DNA of 25,203 bases, taken from the NCBI GenBank assembly GCA_934418125.1, contig CAKRWT010000035.1:1-25203 (forward strand), written 5' to 3'. Both the position numbers and the translations under genes were made by a program. Within the stretch, counting starts at the first letter, position 1. Each line of letters begins with the position of its first letter. Under the pieces are notes generated by a model. That model had not been told where the DNA came from and ran no database searches. It saw nothing but the letters and a program-made list of their open reading frames with translations. Positions 1-6,460 of the stretch are shown piece after piece. Source of the stretch: an uncultured Lachnospiraceae bacterium (GTDB taxonomy: Bacteria > Bacillota > Clostridia > Lachnospirales > Lachnospiraceae).

Positions 1-268
1 AGCCGGGAGCATAGCGCCGTTTGTTGTCAGCAGCCCGTTTCACGGTCTGCGTGTAGTTCCTTGTAAACTGACCTAAACAAAAATAACAATTACTTGTCTC
101 TCAAGATTTTCCTAACTCGGAACTTGAAAAGAATATACTACGACATTTCAATGGAGTCGCCGGTGCTGTTTGGGTGCCGACCGGCTTCGACTAACCATAA
201 CAGTTGTTCCCTTTCGTGGTTACACTGTTGACATATATTGAGTAAACACATTTCTATCCTTCTCACAC
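1..268. other. Non-coding stretch with stable hairpins, unassigned
   Basis: No convincing gene is seen on either strand; all frames are broken into short pieces without a start and ribosome binding site. Two hairpins stand out. The first (155-192) pairs AGTC-GCCGGT with ACCGGC-TTC-GACT, leaving a three-base bulge and a 15-base loop. The second (199-229) pairs AACAGT-GT with AC-ACTGTT around one bulged base. A weaker one (about 28-50) closes over GTTTCACGG. On the plus strand these would be followed directly by the terminator at 269-306, which is the arrangement of a small stable RNA or a transcript tail. I compared it by eye with tmRNA, 6S, RNase P and SRP RNA and saw none of their hallmark sequences. 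Confidence 0.4.
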
Positions 269-306
269 AAACAAACGGCATTCCCGCGGGAGTGCCGTTT
301 GTTTTA
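269..306. terminator. Bidirectional intrinsic terminator after spmB
   Basis: A long hairpin pairs ACAAACGGCA (271-280) with TGCCGTTTGT (293-302), and the inner TCCCGCGGGA (282-291) is itself a palindrome. On the plus strand it runs into TTTTAT; on the minus strand it is followed by a T/G-rich tail. The spmB stop codon (304-306) touches its edge, so it ends spmB from one side and any plus-strand transcript from the left on the other. Confidence 0.85.
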
Positions 307-837
307 TCCTGTCATCATACCAGCAATGATAATGCTGGCGATAATTCCTACCATGGTAGAAAGTAATGCCCCTGCCAGCGTGTAACGTGTCTTCGTTACC
401 TTTGCCGCCAGGAAATAGACACTCATGGTATAAAAAATCGTTTCCGTGCAGCTCATCATAATAGAGGTGGTAAGCCCAATCAGGGAATCCGGTCCGTGAT
501 TCTGAAAAATATCCAGTACCAGCCCCGTTGCCGCAGAGGACGAAAACATCTTAATTAACATAAGAGGAATCAATTCCGAAGAAAATCCCAGCTTTCCTGC
601 GACTCCCTGGAACAGTCCTCCTATCAAATCCAGGAACCCGGATGCCCGCAAAACCCCCACAGCTACCATTAAGCCTATCAGGGTCGGCATTATCTGGATA
701 ACAGTATGGAATCCATCCTTTGCCCCTTTGATAAATTCCTCATACACATTACATTTTGCCGCAATTCCATAGGCTACAATATAAAAGATAATAACAGGAA
801 TGATAATATTAGAAATGTTAGACAGCACCGATGCCAT
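304..837 (-). CDS. spmB: Spore maturation protein B (SpmB)
   Basis: A 177-residue membrane protein, close to the length of Bacillus SpmB. It belongs to the nucleoside-recognition 'Gate' family and has hydrophobic stretches at roughly residues 8-28, 45-65, 85-108, 120-145 and 150-174. SpmA and SpmB work together during sporulation; mutants in Bacillus and Clostridium make spores with poorly dehydrated cores and lowered heat resistance. In most spore formers the two genes are neighbours, but here spmA lies about 3.7 kb upstream (4509-5102). The ATG at 837 has only a weak Shine-Dalgarno sequence (AGCAGG), so the start is less certain than the family call. The gene is followed at once by a terminator, and a sporulation-type promoter candidate lies at 868-896. 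Confidence 0.92.
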   Translation of the reverse strand: MASVLSNISNIIIPVIIFYIVAYGIAAKCNVYEEFIKGAKDGFHTVIQIMPTLIGLMVAVGVLRASGFLDLIGGLFQGVAGKLGFSSELIPLMLIKMFSSSAATGLVLDIFQNHGPDSLIGLTTSIMMSCTETIFYTMSVYFLAAKVTKTRYTLAGALLSTMVGIIASIIIAGMMTG

Positions 838-867
838 GCCACAAACCTGCTTTTTTTCTCTCTTTTC

Positions 868-896
868 AGTTTATGCAGGCTCTGCTTCTTTTATTA
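868..896 (-). promoter_or_regulatory. Possible sigma-E-like promoter of spmB
   Basis: Reading the minus strand, CATAAACT (868-875) matches seven of eight positions of the sigma-E -10 element CATACAnT. About 14 bases upstream lies TAATAAA, which has the ATA core of the -35 element. The spacing resembles the candidate in front of spmA. This is a by-eye motif match in A/T-rich DNA and is tentative. Confidence 0.27.
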
Positions 897-939
897 ATCC
901 GGATATTTTATCCAAAAGCATTTTTTACCCGGAAACTTG

Positions 940-948
940 TGCTATAAT
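940..948 (+). promoter_or_regulatory. Extended -10 promoter of the esterase gene
   Basis: TGC-TATAAT is a perfect -10 hexamer with the TGn extension. The region 17 bases upstream is only T-rich, without a clear -35, which fits an extended -10 promoter. It points at the plus-strand gene starting at 1024 and leaves a leader of about 70 bases that contains a short hairpin (GCGCA paired with TGCGC). Confidence 0.6.
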
Positions 949-1023
949 TGTGTCAGCTTTACGGCTGTGATATGCACCGAAAAGGTAATCGCGCAAAAGC
1001 GTGCGCAGAAATGAGGATTTGTT

Positions 1024-2154
1024 ATGAGTGAATTAAAGAAATGGAAATTAAACGAAATAGAACACTATAAGGTACATGGCAGAACCATTCCTGATGCCTG
1101 CCCGCTTCCCCTCTTTTTTAACGGAAGTGCTGTGGAAGTAAACGTATCCGGTTCGGAACTCTGGATTGATTTAGAGGTATCTTACACGGTTTTTGAACCC
1201 TGGATTACCTGTGAAATTAACGGAGATATGATGAGCAGACAAATGTTACTGCCTGGGAAACAGTCTATCTGCCTGTTCCGTGGCATGAGTCCGGAAGCAG
1301 TAAAAAACATAAAAGTTACCAGAGAATTACAGGCCATGTCCGATGACCCGGATAACTTCCTGTTGGTTCATGGTTTCCAGTCTGATGGTACCTTTTCGCC
1401 AGTCCCTGCGAAAAAACTTACCCTGGAATTTGTCGGCGACAGCATTACCTCCGGTGAAGGTACCTATGGTGCTATTCCCGATACCGACTGGCTTCCGATG
1501 TATATGGGATACAGCCGCAATTATGCCAAGCTTGTTGCCGATGCCCTGGATGCGGATACTTATATGATTTCCCAGGGGGGCTGGGGTGTTCTGTCCAGCT
1601 GGGATGCTAATCCTGTCTGCAACATTCCTTCCCGTTATGAGGCGGTATGCGGTTTATGCTGCGGTCCTATGAATGAAAAATTAGGTGCTTTCGCTCCTTA
1701 TGATTTTACCAAAAGAAACATCGATGCTCTTATTGTAAATCTGTGTACCAATGATGCCTCTGCTTTCGTCCAGCCTAAATTTACAGACCCGGTTACGGGA
1801 GAGAGCTTTGAACAACGGCTGAATCCAGACGGCACTTACAACGAAGAAGATTTAAACCGCTTAAAACAGGCTATCCTTGCTTTCTTACAGATGTTGCGGA
1901 AACACAATCCGAAAGCACACATTGTGTGGTGTTATGGTATGTTAGGGTATGATCTGTCCCTGGCAATTAACGATGCCATCAATCAGTATATCACTGCTAC
2001 CGGTGACCATAATGTAATCTTCTTACAGCTTCCAAACACTACCGAAGAAACGGTTGGCTCCCATGCGCACCCCGGTGCTAAATCCCATGCCAGAGCTGCC
2101 AGAGTTCTTCTGGAATATTTACAGGACTACTTCCGGGATACACAGGGCAATTAA
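1024..2154 (+). CDS. SGNH/GDSL carbohydrate esterase, CE2-like
   Basis: A 376-residue protein with two parts. Residues about 15-130 look like the beta-rich N-terminal domain of family 2 carbohydrate esterases. Residues about 133-370 form an SGNH hydrolase domain: FVGDSIT with nucleophile Ser140, the oxyanion glycine in the GGWG motif (185-188), the TND block (242-244) and the terminal HAHPG (347-351) carrying the catalytic His. CE2 enzymes remove acetyl groups from plant polysaccharides or oligosaccharides. No signal peptide is visible, so it probably acts in the cytoplasm on imported acetylated sugars. The ATG has a good ribosome binding site (GAGG, 8 bases upstream). It is the only plus-strand protein gene here and is convergent with the ROK kinase; their stop codons overlap. 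The substrate is inferred, not shown. Confidence 0.8.
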   Translation: MSELKKWKLNEIEHYKVHGRTIPDACPLPLFFNGSAVEVNVSGSELWIDLEVSYTVFEPWITCEINGDMMSRQMLLPGKQSICLFRGMSPEAVKNIKVTRELQAMSDDPDNFLLVHGFQSDGTFSPVPAKKLTLEFVGDSITSGEGTYGAIPDTDWLPMYMGYSRNYAKLVADALDADTYMISQGGWGVLSSWDANPVCNIPSRYEAVCGLCCGPMNEKLGAFAPYDFTKRNIDALIVNLCTNDASAFVQPKFTDPVTGESFEQRLNPDGTYNEEDLNRLKQAILAFLQMLRKHNPKAHIVWCYGMLGYDLSLAINDAINQYITATGDHNVIFLQLPNTTEETVGSHAHPGAKSHARAARVLLEYLQDYFRDTQGN

Positions 2155-2163
2155 TTGCCCTGT
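2142..2163. terminator. Perfect palindrome over two convergent stop codons
   Basis: A 22-base perfect inverted repeat, ACAGGGCAATT followed by its exact complement AATTGCCCTGT, spans the ends of the esterase and the ROK kinase genes. The stop codons overlap by two bases inside it. Neither strand has a T-tract after it, so it may be a weak bidirectional terminator or an mRNA 3' end stabiliser. Confidence 0.5.
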
Positions 2164-3032
2164 AATTCCAGTTCCATTAAACCAAGCTTCAAAGCACCCA
2201 TAATCCCCTGCTTATCATCCAGGCTCTGTACCACGATATAAGAATCCAAATTCTCTAACTCTTTGGTCTTTAAGTAGCCATTTAATAATTTGGCAAACTT
2301 CTCACGAATCATGGGCAGTAACTGTGTCTGATGCATTACCCCGCCGCCTAAAATAATTCTTTCAGGAGACAGGATACAGGTATAATTTACCAGTGCCTGG
2401 GCAATGTATTCTGCCTCAAGCTGCCAGACCACTTCCTTATCTGCCAGTTCGATGGCTTTCTTTCCCCATCTTTCCTCAATCGCCGGTCCGGCTGCCAGAC
2501 CTTCAAAACAATTCTTATGGAAAGGACATTTTCCTTCGTATCTGTCACCCGGCATAGGATGTAACAGAATATGTCCTCCCTCCGGATGCAGCATACCATG
2601 TAACAGCTTACCGTCTGCAATCACACCAACACCAACACCGGTTCCGATGGTAATATAAATACAACTGTTAAGTCCTTTTCCGATTCCCCAGGTATGCTCG
2701 CCCAGAACAGAACCATTCACATCCGTATCAAAACCAACCGGTATTCCAAGGGCTTTCTGAAAAGCCCCTACGATATTATAATTCTGCCATGCAAGCTTTG
2801 GCGTAGAAGTAATGTATCCATACGTTTCCGATTTTCTGTTTACATCAATGGGACCAAAACAGCCAATACCAAGAGCTTCTATCTGCTTATCCCGGAAGAA
2901 TTCTATCAATTTGGGAACGGTAATTTCCGGTGTCTCTGTGGGAACCGAAATCTGTTCTATAATCTCACCATTTTCATTCCCAATGGCGCACACCATTTTG
3001 GTGCCGCCCGCCTCTAATGCTCCAAGTCTCAT
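2151..3032 (-). CDS. ROK family sugar kinase, probably fructokinase
   Basis: A 293-residue ROK kinase. The phosphate loop reads EAGGTK (7-12), the catalytic Asp is in FDTDVNG (about Asp104), and the ATP-side glycine motif IGTGVGVG lies at 129-136. The ROK zinc site is His154, Cys169, His172 and Cys175, followed by EGLAAGPA, a pattern characteristic of the bacterial ROK fructokinase branch (relatives of GmuE and YdhR). It would phosphorylate fructose, or possibly mannose, using ATP. The start has a near-perfect ribosome binding site (AAGGAGG). It lies 28 bases downstream of the flavoprotein gene and probably shares its transcript. Pairing with a deacetylase on the opposite strand suggests local sugar use, but substrates are an inference. 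Confidence 0.85.
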   Translation of the reverse strand: MRLGALEAGGTKMVCAIGNENGEIIEQISVPTETPEITVPKLIEFFRDKQIEALGIGCFGPIDVNRKSETYGYITSTPKLAWQNYNIVGAFQKALGIPVGFDTDVNGSVLGEHTWGIGKGLNSCIYITIGTGVGVGVIADGKLLHGMLHPEGGHILLHPMPGDRYEGKCPFHKNCFEGLAAGPAIEERWGKKAIELADKEVVWQLEAEYIAQALVNYTCILSPERIILGGGVMHQTQLLPMIREKFAKLLNGYLKTKELENLDSYIVVQSLDDKQGIMGALKLGLMELELQGN

Positions 3033-3060
3033 AAGTTTTTCCTCCTTACCTCTTTACTCC

Positions 3061-4431
3061 CTACCATACCGATACGATATCTCTGGCCACATGCACACCG
3101 CTTGCCGATGCGTGGGAAAGGGAATGGGTTACGCCGCTGCCATCGCCGATAATATACAGTCCTTCATATTTGGTCTGAAGCCGTTCATCTATTTCTACTT
3201 CCATGTTGTAGAATTTAACCTCAACACCATACAATAAGGTATCGTCATTGGCTGTACCCGGTGCAATCTTATCCAGTGCATAAATCATCTCGATAATACC
3301 ATCCAGAATACGCTTGGGCAGTACCAGACTCAAATCGCCCGGTGTGGCTGCCAGAGTAGGCTCCACCAGTCCTTCTTCGATACGTTTTGCATTGCTCCGT
3401 CTTCCTCTGACCAAATCGCCGAAACGCTGTACGATGACACCACCGCCCAACATATTGGAAAGCCTTGCAATGCTCTCACCATAACCATTGCTGTCCTTAA
3501 ATGGCTCCGAGAAATGCTTTGCCACTAACAGTGCAAAGTTCGTATTATCCGTCTGCTTGTCTGCTCCTTCATAACTGTGTCCGTTTACCGTCACGATTCC
3601 ATTTGTGTTCTCATTTACCACAATACCATGCGGGTTCATACAGAAGGTTCTCACATTATCTTCGAATTTTTCTGTTCTGTATACAATCTTGCTTTCATAC
3701 AGTTCGTCTGTTAAATGGGAAAAGATAACCGCCGGAAGCTCCACACGGACACCAATATCCACACGATTGGACTTTGTCTCAATATCCAGCTCCTTACAGA
3801 CTCTTTCCATCCATTTGCTTCCGCTTCTCCCGACAGAAACAACACACTTGTCACATTCATAAGATTCTTTCTCACATACCACCCGGTATCTGCCGTCCAG
3901 ATTTTCTACCGTCTGAACCGGTGTATCGAAATAGAAATCCACTTTATCTTTCAATTCTGCGTAAAGGTTTTCCAGCACAATATAATTGATATCTGTACCC
4001 AGATGTCTTACGGAGGCATCTAACAGATTCAGCTTATTCTGAAGACAGAGTTTCTTAAACTGACTGCCGGCTGTGGAGTATAACTTCGTTCCTGCTCCGC
4101 CATACTGCATATTGATGTCGTCTACATATTTCATGAGTTCTGTTGCCTTTTTCTTACCTACATACTCATATAGAGTACCACCAAACGCATTGGTAATATT
4201 ATATTTTCCATCCGAAAAGGCTCCGGCTCCACCAAAACCATTCATAATAGAGCAGCTCTTGCAATTAATACAGCTCTTGACCTTCACACCGTCAATCGGG
4301 CAGTGTCTTTTTTCCAGTGGATGCCCTGCCTCAAAGACTGCTATTTTCAGATTTGTCTTCTGTTTTACTAACTCGTAGGCAGTAAAAATTCCTCCCGGTC
4401 CTGCCCCGATAATAATCACATCATAATTCAT
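3061..4431 (-). CDS. FAD-dependent dehydrogenase, COG2509-type
   Basis: I start the protein at the ATG at 4431 (456 residues), because GAGGG lies just upstream and the Rossmann motif GAGPGG (9-14) then falls at the usual place; an open frame continues 18 codons further up without support. A second FAD-contacting motif, IIGDGSG, is near the C-terminus (427-433). Residues 44-60 hold a cysteine cluster, C-x9-C-x2-C-x2-C, next to the GGAGAFSDGK stretch. The family is a widespread but uncharacterised group of NAD(P)/FAD oxidoreductases in anaerobes; the substrate is unknown. It sits between spmA (77 bases upstream) and the ROK kinase, where spmB would be expected. Confidence 0.85.
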   Translation of the reverse strand: MNYDVIIIGAGPGGIFTAYELVKQKTNLKIAVFEAGHPLEKRHCPIDGVKVKSCINCKSCSIMNGFGGAGAFSDGKYNITNAFGGTLYEYVGKKKATELMKYVDDINMQYGGAGTKLYSTAGSQFKKLCLQNKLNLLDASVRHLGTDINYIVLENLYAELKDKVDFYFDTPVQTVENLDGRYRVVCEKESYECDKCVVSVGRSGSKWMERVCKELDIETKSNRVDIGVRVELPAVIFSHLTDELYESKIVYRTEKFEDNVRTFCMNPHGIVVNENTNGIVTVNGHSYEGADKQTDNTNFALLVAKHFSEPFKDSNGYGESIARLSNMLGGGVIVQRFGDLVRGRRSNAKRIEEGLVEPTLAATPGDLSLVLPKRILDGIIEMIYALDKIAPGTANDDTLLYGVEVKFYNMEVEIDERLQTKYEGLYIIGDGSGVTHSLSHASASGVHVARDIVSVW

Positions 4432-4508
4432 GTAATCCCTCACTTTCTCCGCCTTTATCCTACCATAAACACACAGTAAGGGCAATGCAAGATTCCTTCC
4501 ACCCTTTG

Positions 4509-5102
4509 TTATTTCCTTATCCCGGGGTCCATTATTTTACAGAAAGCTACCGCTGCCAGTGTACTTAGCAAAGTTGCAACAATGGCAGGTGCAATGATGC
4601 CCGCGGGGTTCACACTGCCATACTGACTCCGGTAGGCAATCATATTAACCGGAATCAACTGCAAAGAAGAAATATTCAGAATCAGGAAGGTGCACATTTC
4701 CTTACTGGCAATATGGCTCTGGTTTCCCCGCTCCCTTTCCAGGTCTGCCAGCTTCTCCATGGCTTTTAATCCCGCCGGCGTACACGCCCACCCAAGCCCC
4801 AGCACATTGGCAATCAGATTAGTGGCTATATACTCCCTGGCAGGATGCCCTTTCGGTATTCGGGGAAAAAGAAAGCTGATAAAAGGCTGGATTCCTTTTG
4901 TCAGCTTCGTAATAAGCCCTGACTTCCGGGCAATCTCCATCAGACCGACCCATAAAGCCATGACTCCTATCATCGTAATACATAAAGATACTGCATCTCC
5001 TGCAGAAGCAAGGGCTGCGTTTGTCACTTCTGCCATTTTTCCGGTAAAAGCACCATACACAACCCCTGTTATAATCATAAATGCCCAGATATAATTCAGC
5101 AT
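4509..5102 (-). CDS. spmA: Spore maturation protein A (SpmA)
   Basis: A 197-residue membrane protein, essentially the length of Bacillus SpmA (196). It begins with a hydrophobic segment (MLNYIWAFMIITGVV), carries the Gate-family segment around residues 38-58, and has the conserved stretch with NVLGLGWACTPAGLKAME near residues 98-115. It acts with SpmB in spore core dehydration, probably in a membrane of the developing spore. The ATG at 5102 follows GAGGAATT. A sporulation-type promoter candidate lies at 5134-5161, just after the stop of the upstream gene. The usual neighbour spmB is displaced by about 3.7 kb, and no dacB is seen next to it. Confidence 0.93.
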   Translation of the reverse strand: MLNYIWAFMIITGVVYGAFTGKMAEVTNAALASAGDAVSLCITMIGVMALWVGLMEIARKSGLITKLTKGIQPFISFLFPRIPKGHPAREYIATNLIANVLGLGWACTPAGLKAMEKLADLERERGNQSHIASKEMCTFLILNISSLQLIPVNMIAYRSQYGSVNPAGIIAPAIVATLLSTLAAVAFCKIMDPGIRK

Positions 5103-5133
5103 AATTCCTCGTTGATTCCTGTTTTCTCTCTAT

Positions 5134-5161
5134 AATCTATGCTGTTTTCCCACATCTATTC
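5134..5161 (-). promoter_or_regulatory. Possible sigma-E-like promoter of spmA
   Basis: On the minus strand CATAGATT (5134-5141) matches seven of eight positions of the sigma-E -10 consensus CATACAnT, and GAATAG with an ATA core lies 14 bases upstream (5156-5161). In B. subtilis the dacB-spmA-spmB operon is read by sigma-E, so such a promoter is expected here. The match is by eye only. Confidence 0.35.
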
Positions 5162-5162
5162 G

Positions 5163-5864
5163 TTATTCTTTTGTCTCCTTATAGGTCGCCGACATCTGGT
5201 AAAGACCTGCTACCATAAGTACCAGTGCCAACCCTACAATAATACCATGGAGTACATCCGATACACTGTCCTGCATCATCAGATTGGCACCATTTAATAA
5301 AAGACCCACAAGCAGAAGGCTGTTAACCGGTCTTTTCTGATAACAGTTCTGCCGTCCTGCCCTGCCCTGTAATTCTCCGATGATTCTGCTGGTTTTTACT
5401 GTAATATTGGCAAGTGCCACTAAAAATATTGCGATAATTACCATGCACACAAATCCTGCGGTAGAACCTCTCATGGCTCCTAGCACTTCCATGTAGAAGC
5501 AAATCAGCTCTATCACTGTCACTACTTTGAACATATTACGGATTTTCTTGTAATGTTCAATACTGGACTCCACGTCCGTATATAATTTAAATTCTCCTTC
5601 ACCTGCCTTCTTACGGAGAATTACCCAGTAGCCCCAGCAGCATACAATTTCAATACCAGCTTCCTGCATGAACTCCCGGTAATCCTCTGTTACCCGGAAT
5701 AATCCATCCGTTAAATCTATCTGGTATTCATATTCCCCCGGCTTGCAGTCCTCAAATTTATAAAAGCCTGCACAGAATCCAGTCAGTGCATGACCTTCCT
5801 TTGCCAGGTCGTTGAGCCATGTTGTTTCTTTATCCTTATCCAGTCTTAATGCAAATTTAATCAT
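5163..5864 (-). CDS. DUF2812 domain membrane protein
   Basis: A 233-residue protein. Residues 1-105 are soluble and match the DUF2812 pattern: the opening MIKFALRLDKDKETTWLND, a GYWVILRK segment near 118-126 and many aromatic residues. After this come about four hydrophobic segments (roughly 112-132, 135-157, 182-198, 202-224). Genes of this type usually sit directly downstream of a PadR regulator, as here (29-base gap), and are thought to help in envelope stress responses, but no biochemical activity is known. The start has a strong ribosome binding site (AGGAAGGAAA). It is likely repressed by the PadR protein it is co-transcribed with. Confidence 0.82.
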   Translation of the reverse strand: MIKFALRLDKDKETTWLNDLAKEGHALTGFCAGFYKFEDCKPGEYEYQIDLTDGLFRVTEDYREFMQEAGIEIVCCWGYWVILRKKAGEGEFKLYTDVESSIEHYKKIRNMFKVVTVIELICFYMEVLGAMRGSTAGFVCMVIIAIFLVALANITVKTSRIIGELQGRAGRQNCYQKRPVNSLLLVGLLLNGANLMMQDSVSDVLHGIIVGLALVLMVAGLYQMSATYKETKE

Positions 5865-5893
5865 TTCCGTTTCCTTCCTGTCTTTCCCTTTTC

Positions 5894-6214
5894 TTAATCT
5901 TCTTCATCCATCCGTCTGGCATTATCCAGCAGTTCCGCAAGTCGTTGTCTTTCTTCCTGAAAGACCTCCCTGCCTGTCTGGGTAATTAAATACTGCTTCT
6001 TCTTCCGGGATGAGGTATCCTCACTGTATATCTCAATCCAACCTTTCTTCTCCATAGATTGGATTGCGCCATACAAGGTTCCTGCTCCCAATGTAACTCT
6101 TCCACCTGTAATCTGTTCCACTTCCTGTATAATCCCATAACCATGATTCGGCTTGCGGACAGCTAACAGAATATAGAAGAGTGCTTCAGTCAATGGTGCG
6201 TTATTCTTCTCCAT
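5894..6214 (-). CDS. PadR family transcriptional regulator
   Basis: A 106-residue protein with the PadR winged helix: EALFYILLAVRKPNHGYGI at the start, the recognition region GRVTLGAGTLYGAIQSMEKKGWI (about 37-59) and a short C-terminal helix of the small PadR (PadR-s2) type. Such proteins are dimeric repressors released by small molecules, and often control a membrane protein encoded next to them. Here the partner is the DUF2812 gene. The promoter region at 6264-6331 is packed with GATATAT-type palindromes, which strongly suggests self-repression. The inducing ligand cannot be read from the sequence. Confidence 0.93.
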   Translation of the reverse strand: MEKNNAPLTEALFYILLAVRKPNHGYGIIQEVEQITGGRVTLGAGTLYGAIQSMEKKGWIEIYSEDTSSRKKKQYLITQTGREVFQEERQRLAELLDNARRMDEED

Positions 6215-6263
6215 ATTTCTACTCTCTTTTCTACCCTTTCCATTGTTTCATATTTCTTCTACC

Positions 6264-6331
6264 GATATATCTGTTCGCGATATGTCGTATCTATAATATA
6301 TCGCATGTTGATATATCTGTCAAGGATATAT
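6264..6331 (-). promoter_or_regulatory. padR promoter with GATATATC operator boxes
   Basis: On the minus strand TTGACA (6318-6323), a 17-base spacer and TATATT (6295-6300) form a near-consensus promoter. Palindromic GATATATC boxes occur inside the spacer (6310-6317) and downstream (6264-6271), with a variant CGATATGTC (6278-6286) and a further GATATAT at 6325-6331 on the edge. The pair ATATATC (6296-6302) and GATATAT (6310-6316) is an inverted repeat with a 7-base spacer lying over the -10 and spacer. Repressor bound here would block RNA polymerase. Confidence 0.75.
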
Positions 6332-6333
6332 TT

Positions 6334-6420
6334 AAAAAAAATTGCAACGGTTCAGAGCCATGCAAATCCGTAATAAGCTGACCAGTTATGGACAACTTAT
6401 ATGGTTCTGAATCGTTGCAA
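6334..6420 (-). terminator. Long branched terminator of the fab operon
   Basis: TTGCAACGGTTCAGAGCCAT (6342-6361) is the near-perfect complement of 6401-6420, with two mismatched positions in 20. The 39 bases between can fold into a smaller stem (CCGTAA with TTATGG). On the minus strand the repeat is followed by eight T (6334-6341), so it should end the transcript of fabH, whose stop lies 40 bases upstream. Both mismatches become G-U pairs only if the plus strand is transcribed. Confidence 0.72.
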
Positions 6421-6460
6421 CAATCTTGTTACTGTCTATTCTTATTATTTGTAGCTTTTT

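Noticed and set aside
1..268. tmRNA, 6S RNA, RNase P or SRP RNA
   Set aside because: No tRNA-like ends or tag frame with stop, no GNRA-loop SRP motif and no RNase P core sequences were found on either strand by eye.
1024..4431. Genomic island inserted between spmA and spmB
   Set aside because: No integrase, transposase, attachment repeats or obvious composition shift is visible; only the unusual gene order is reported.
4432..4485. N-terminal extension of the flavoprotein
   Set aside because: The 18 extra codons lack a ribosome binding site and precede a well-placed GAGGG-ATG at the family's usual start.
6342..6420. Miniature transposable element from the inverted repeat
   Set aside because: No target-site duplication flanks it and the eight T plus its place after fabH explain it as a terminator; other copies cannot be checked here.
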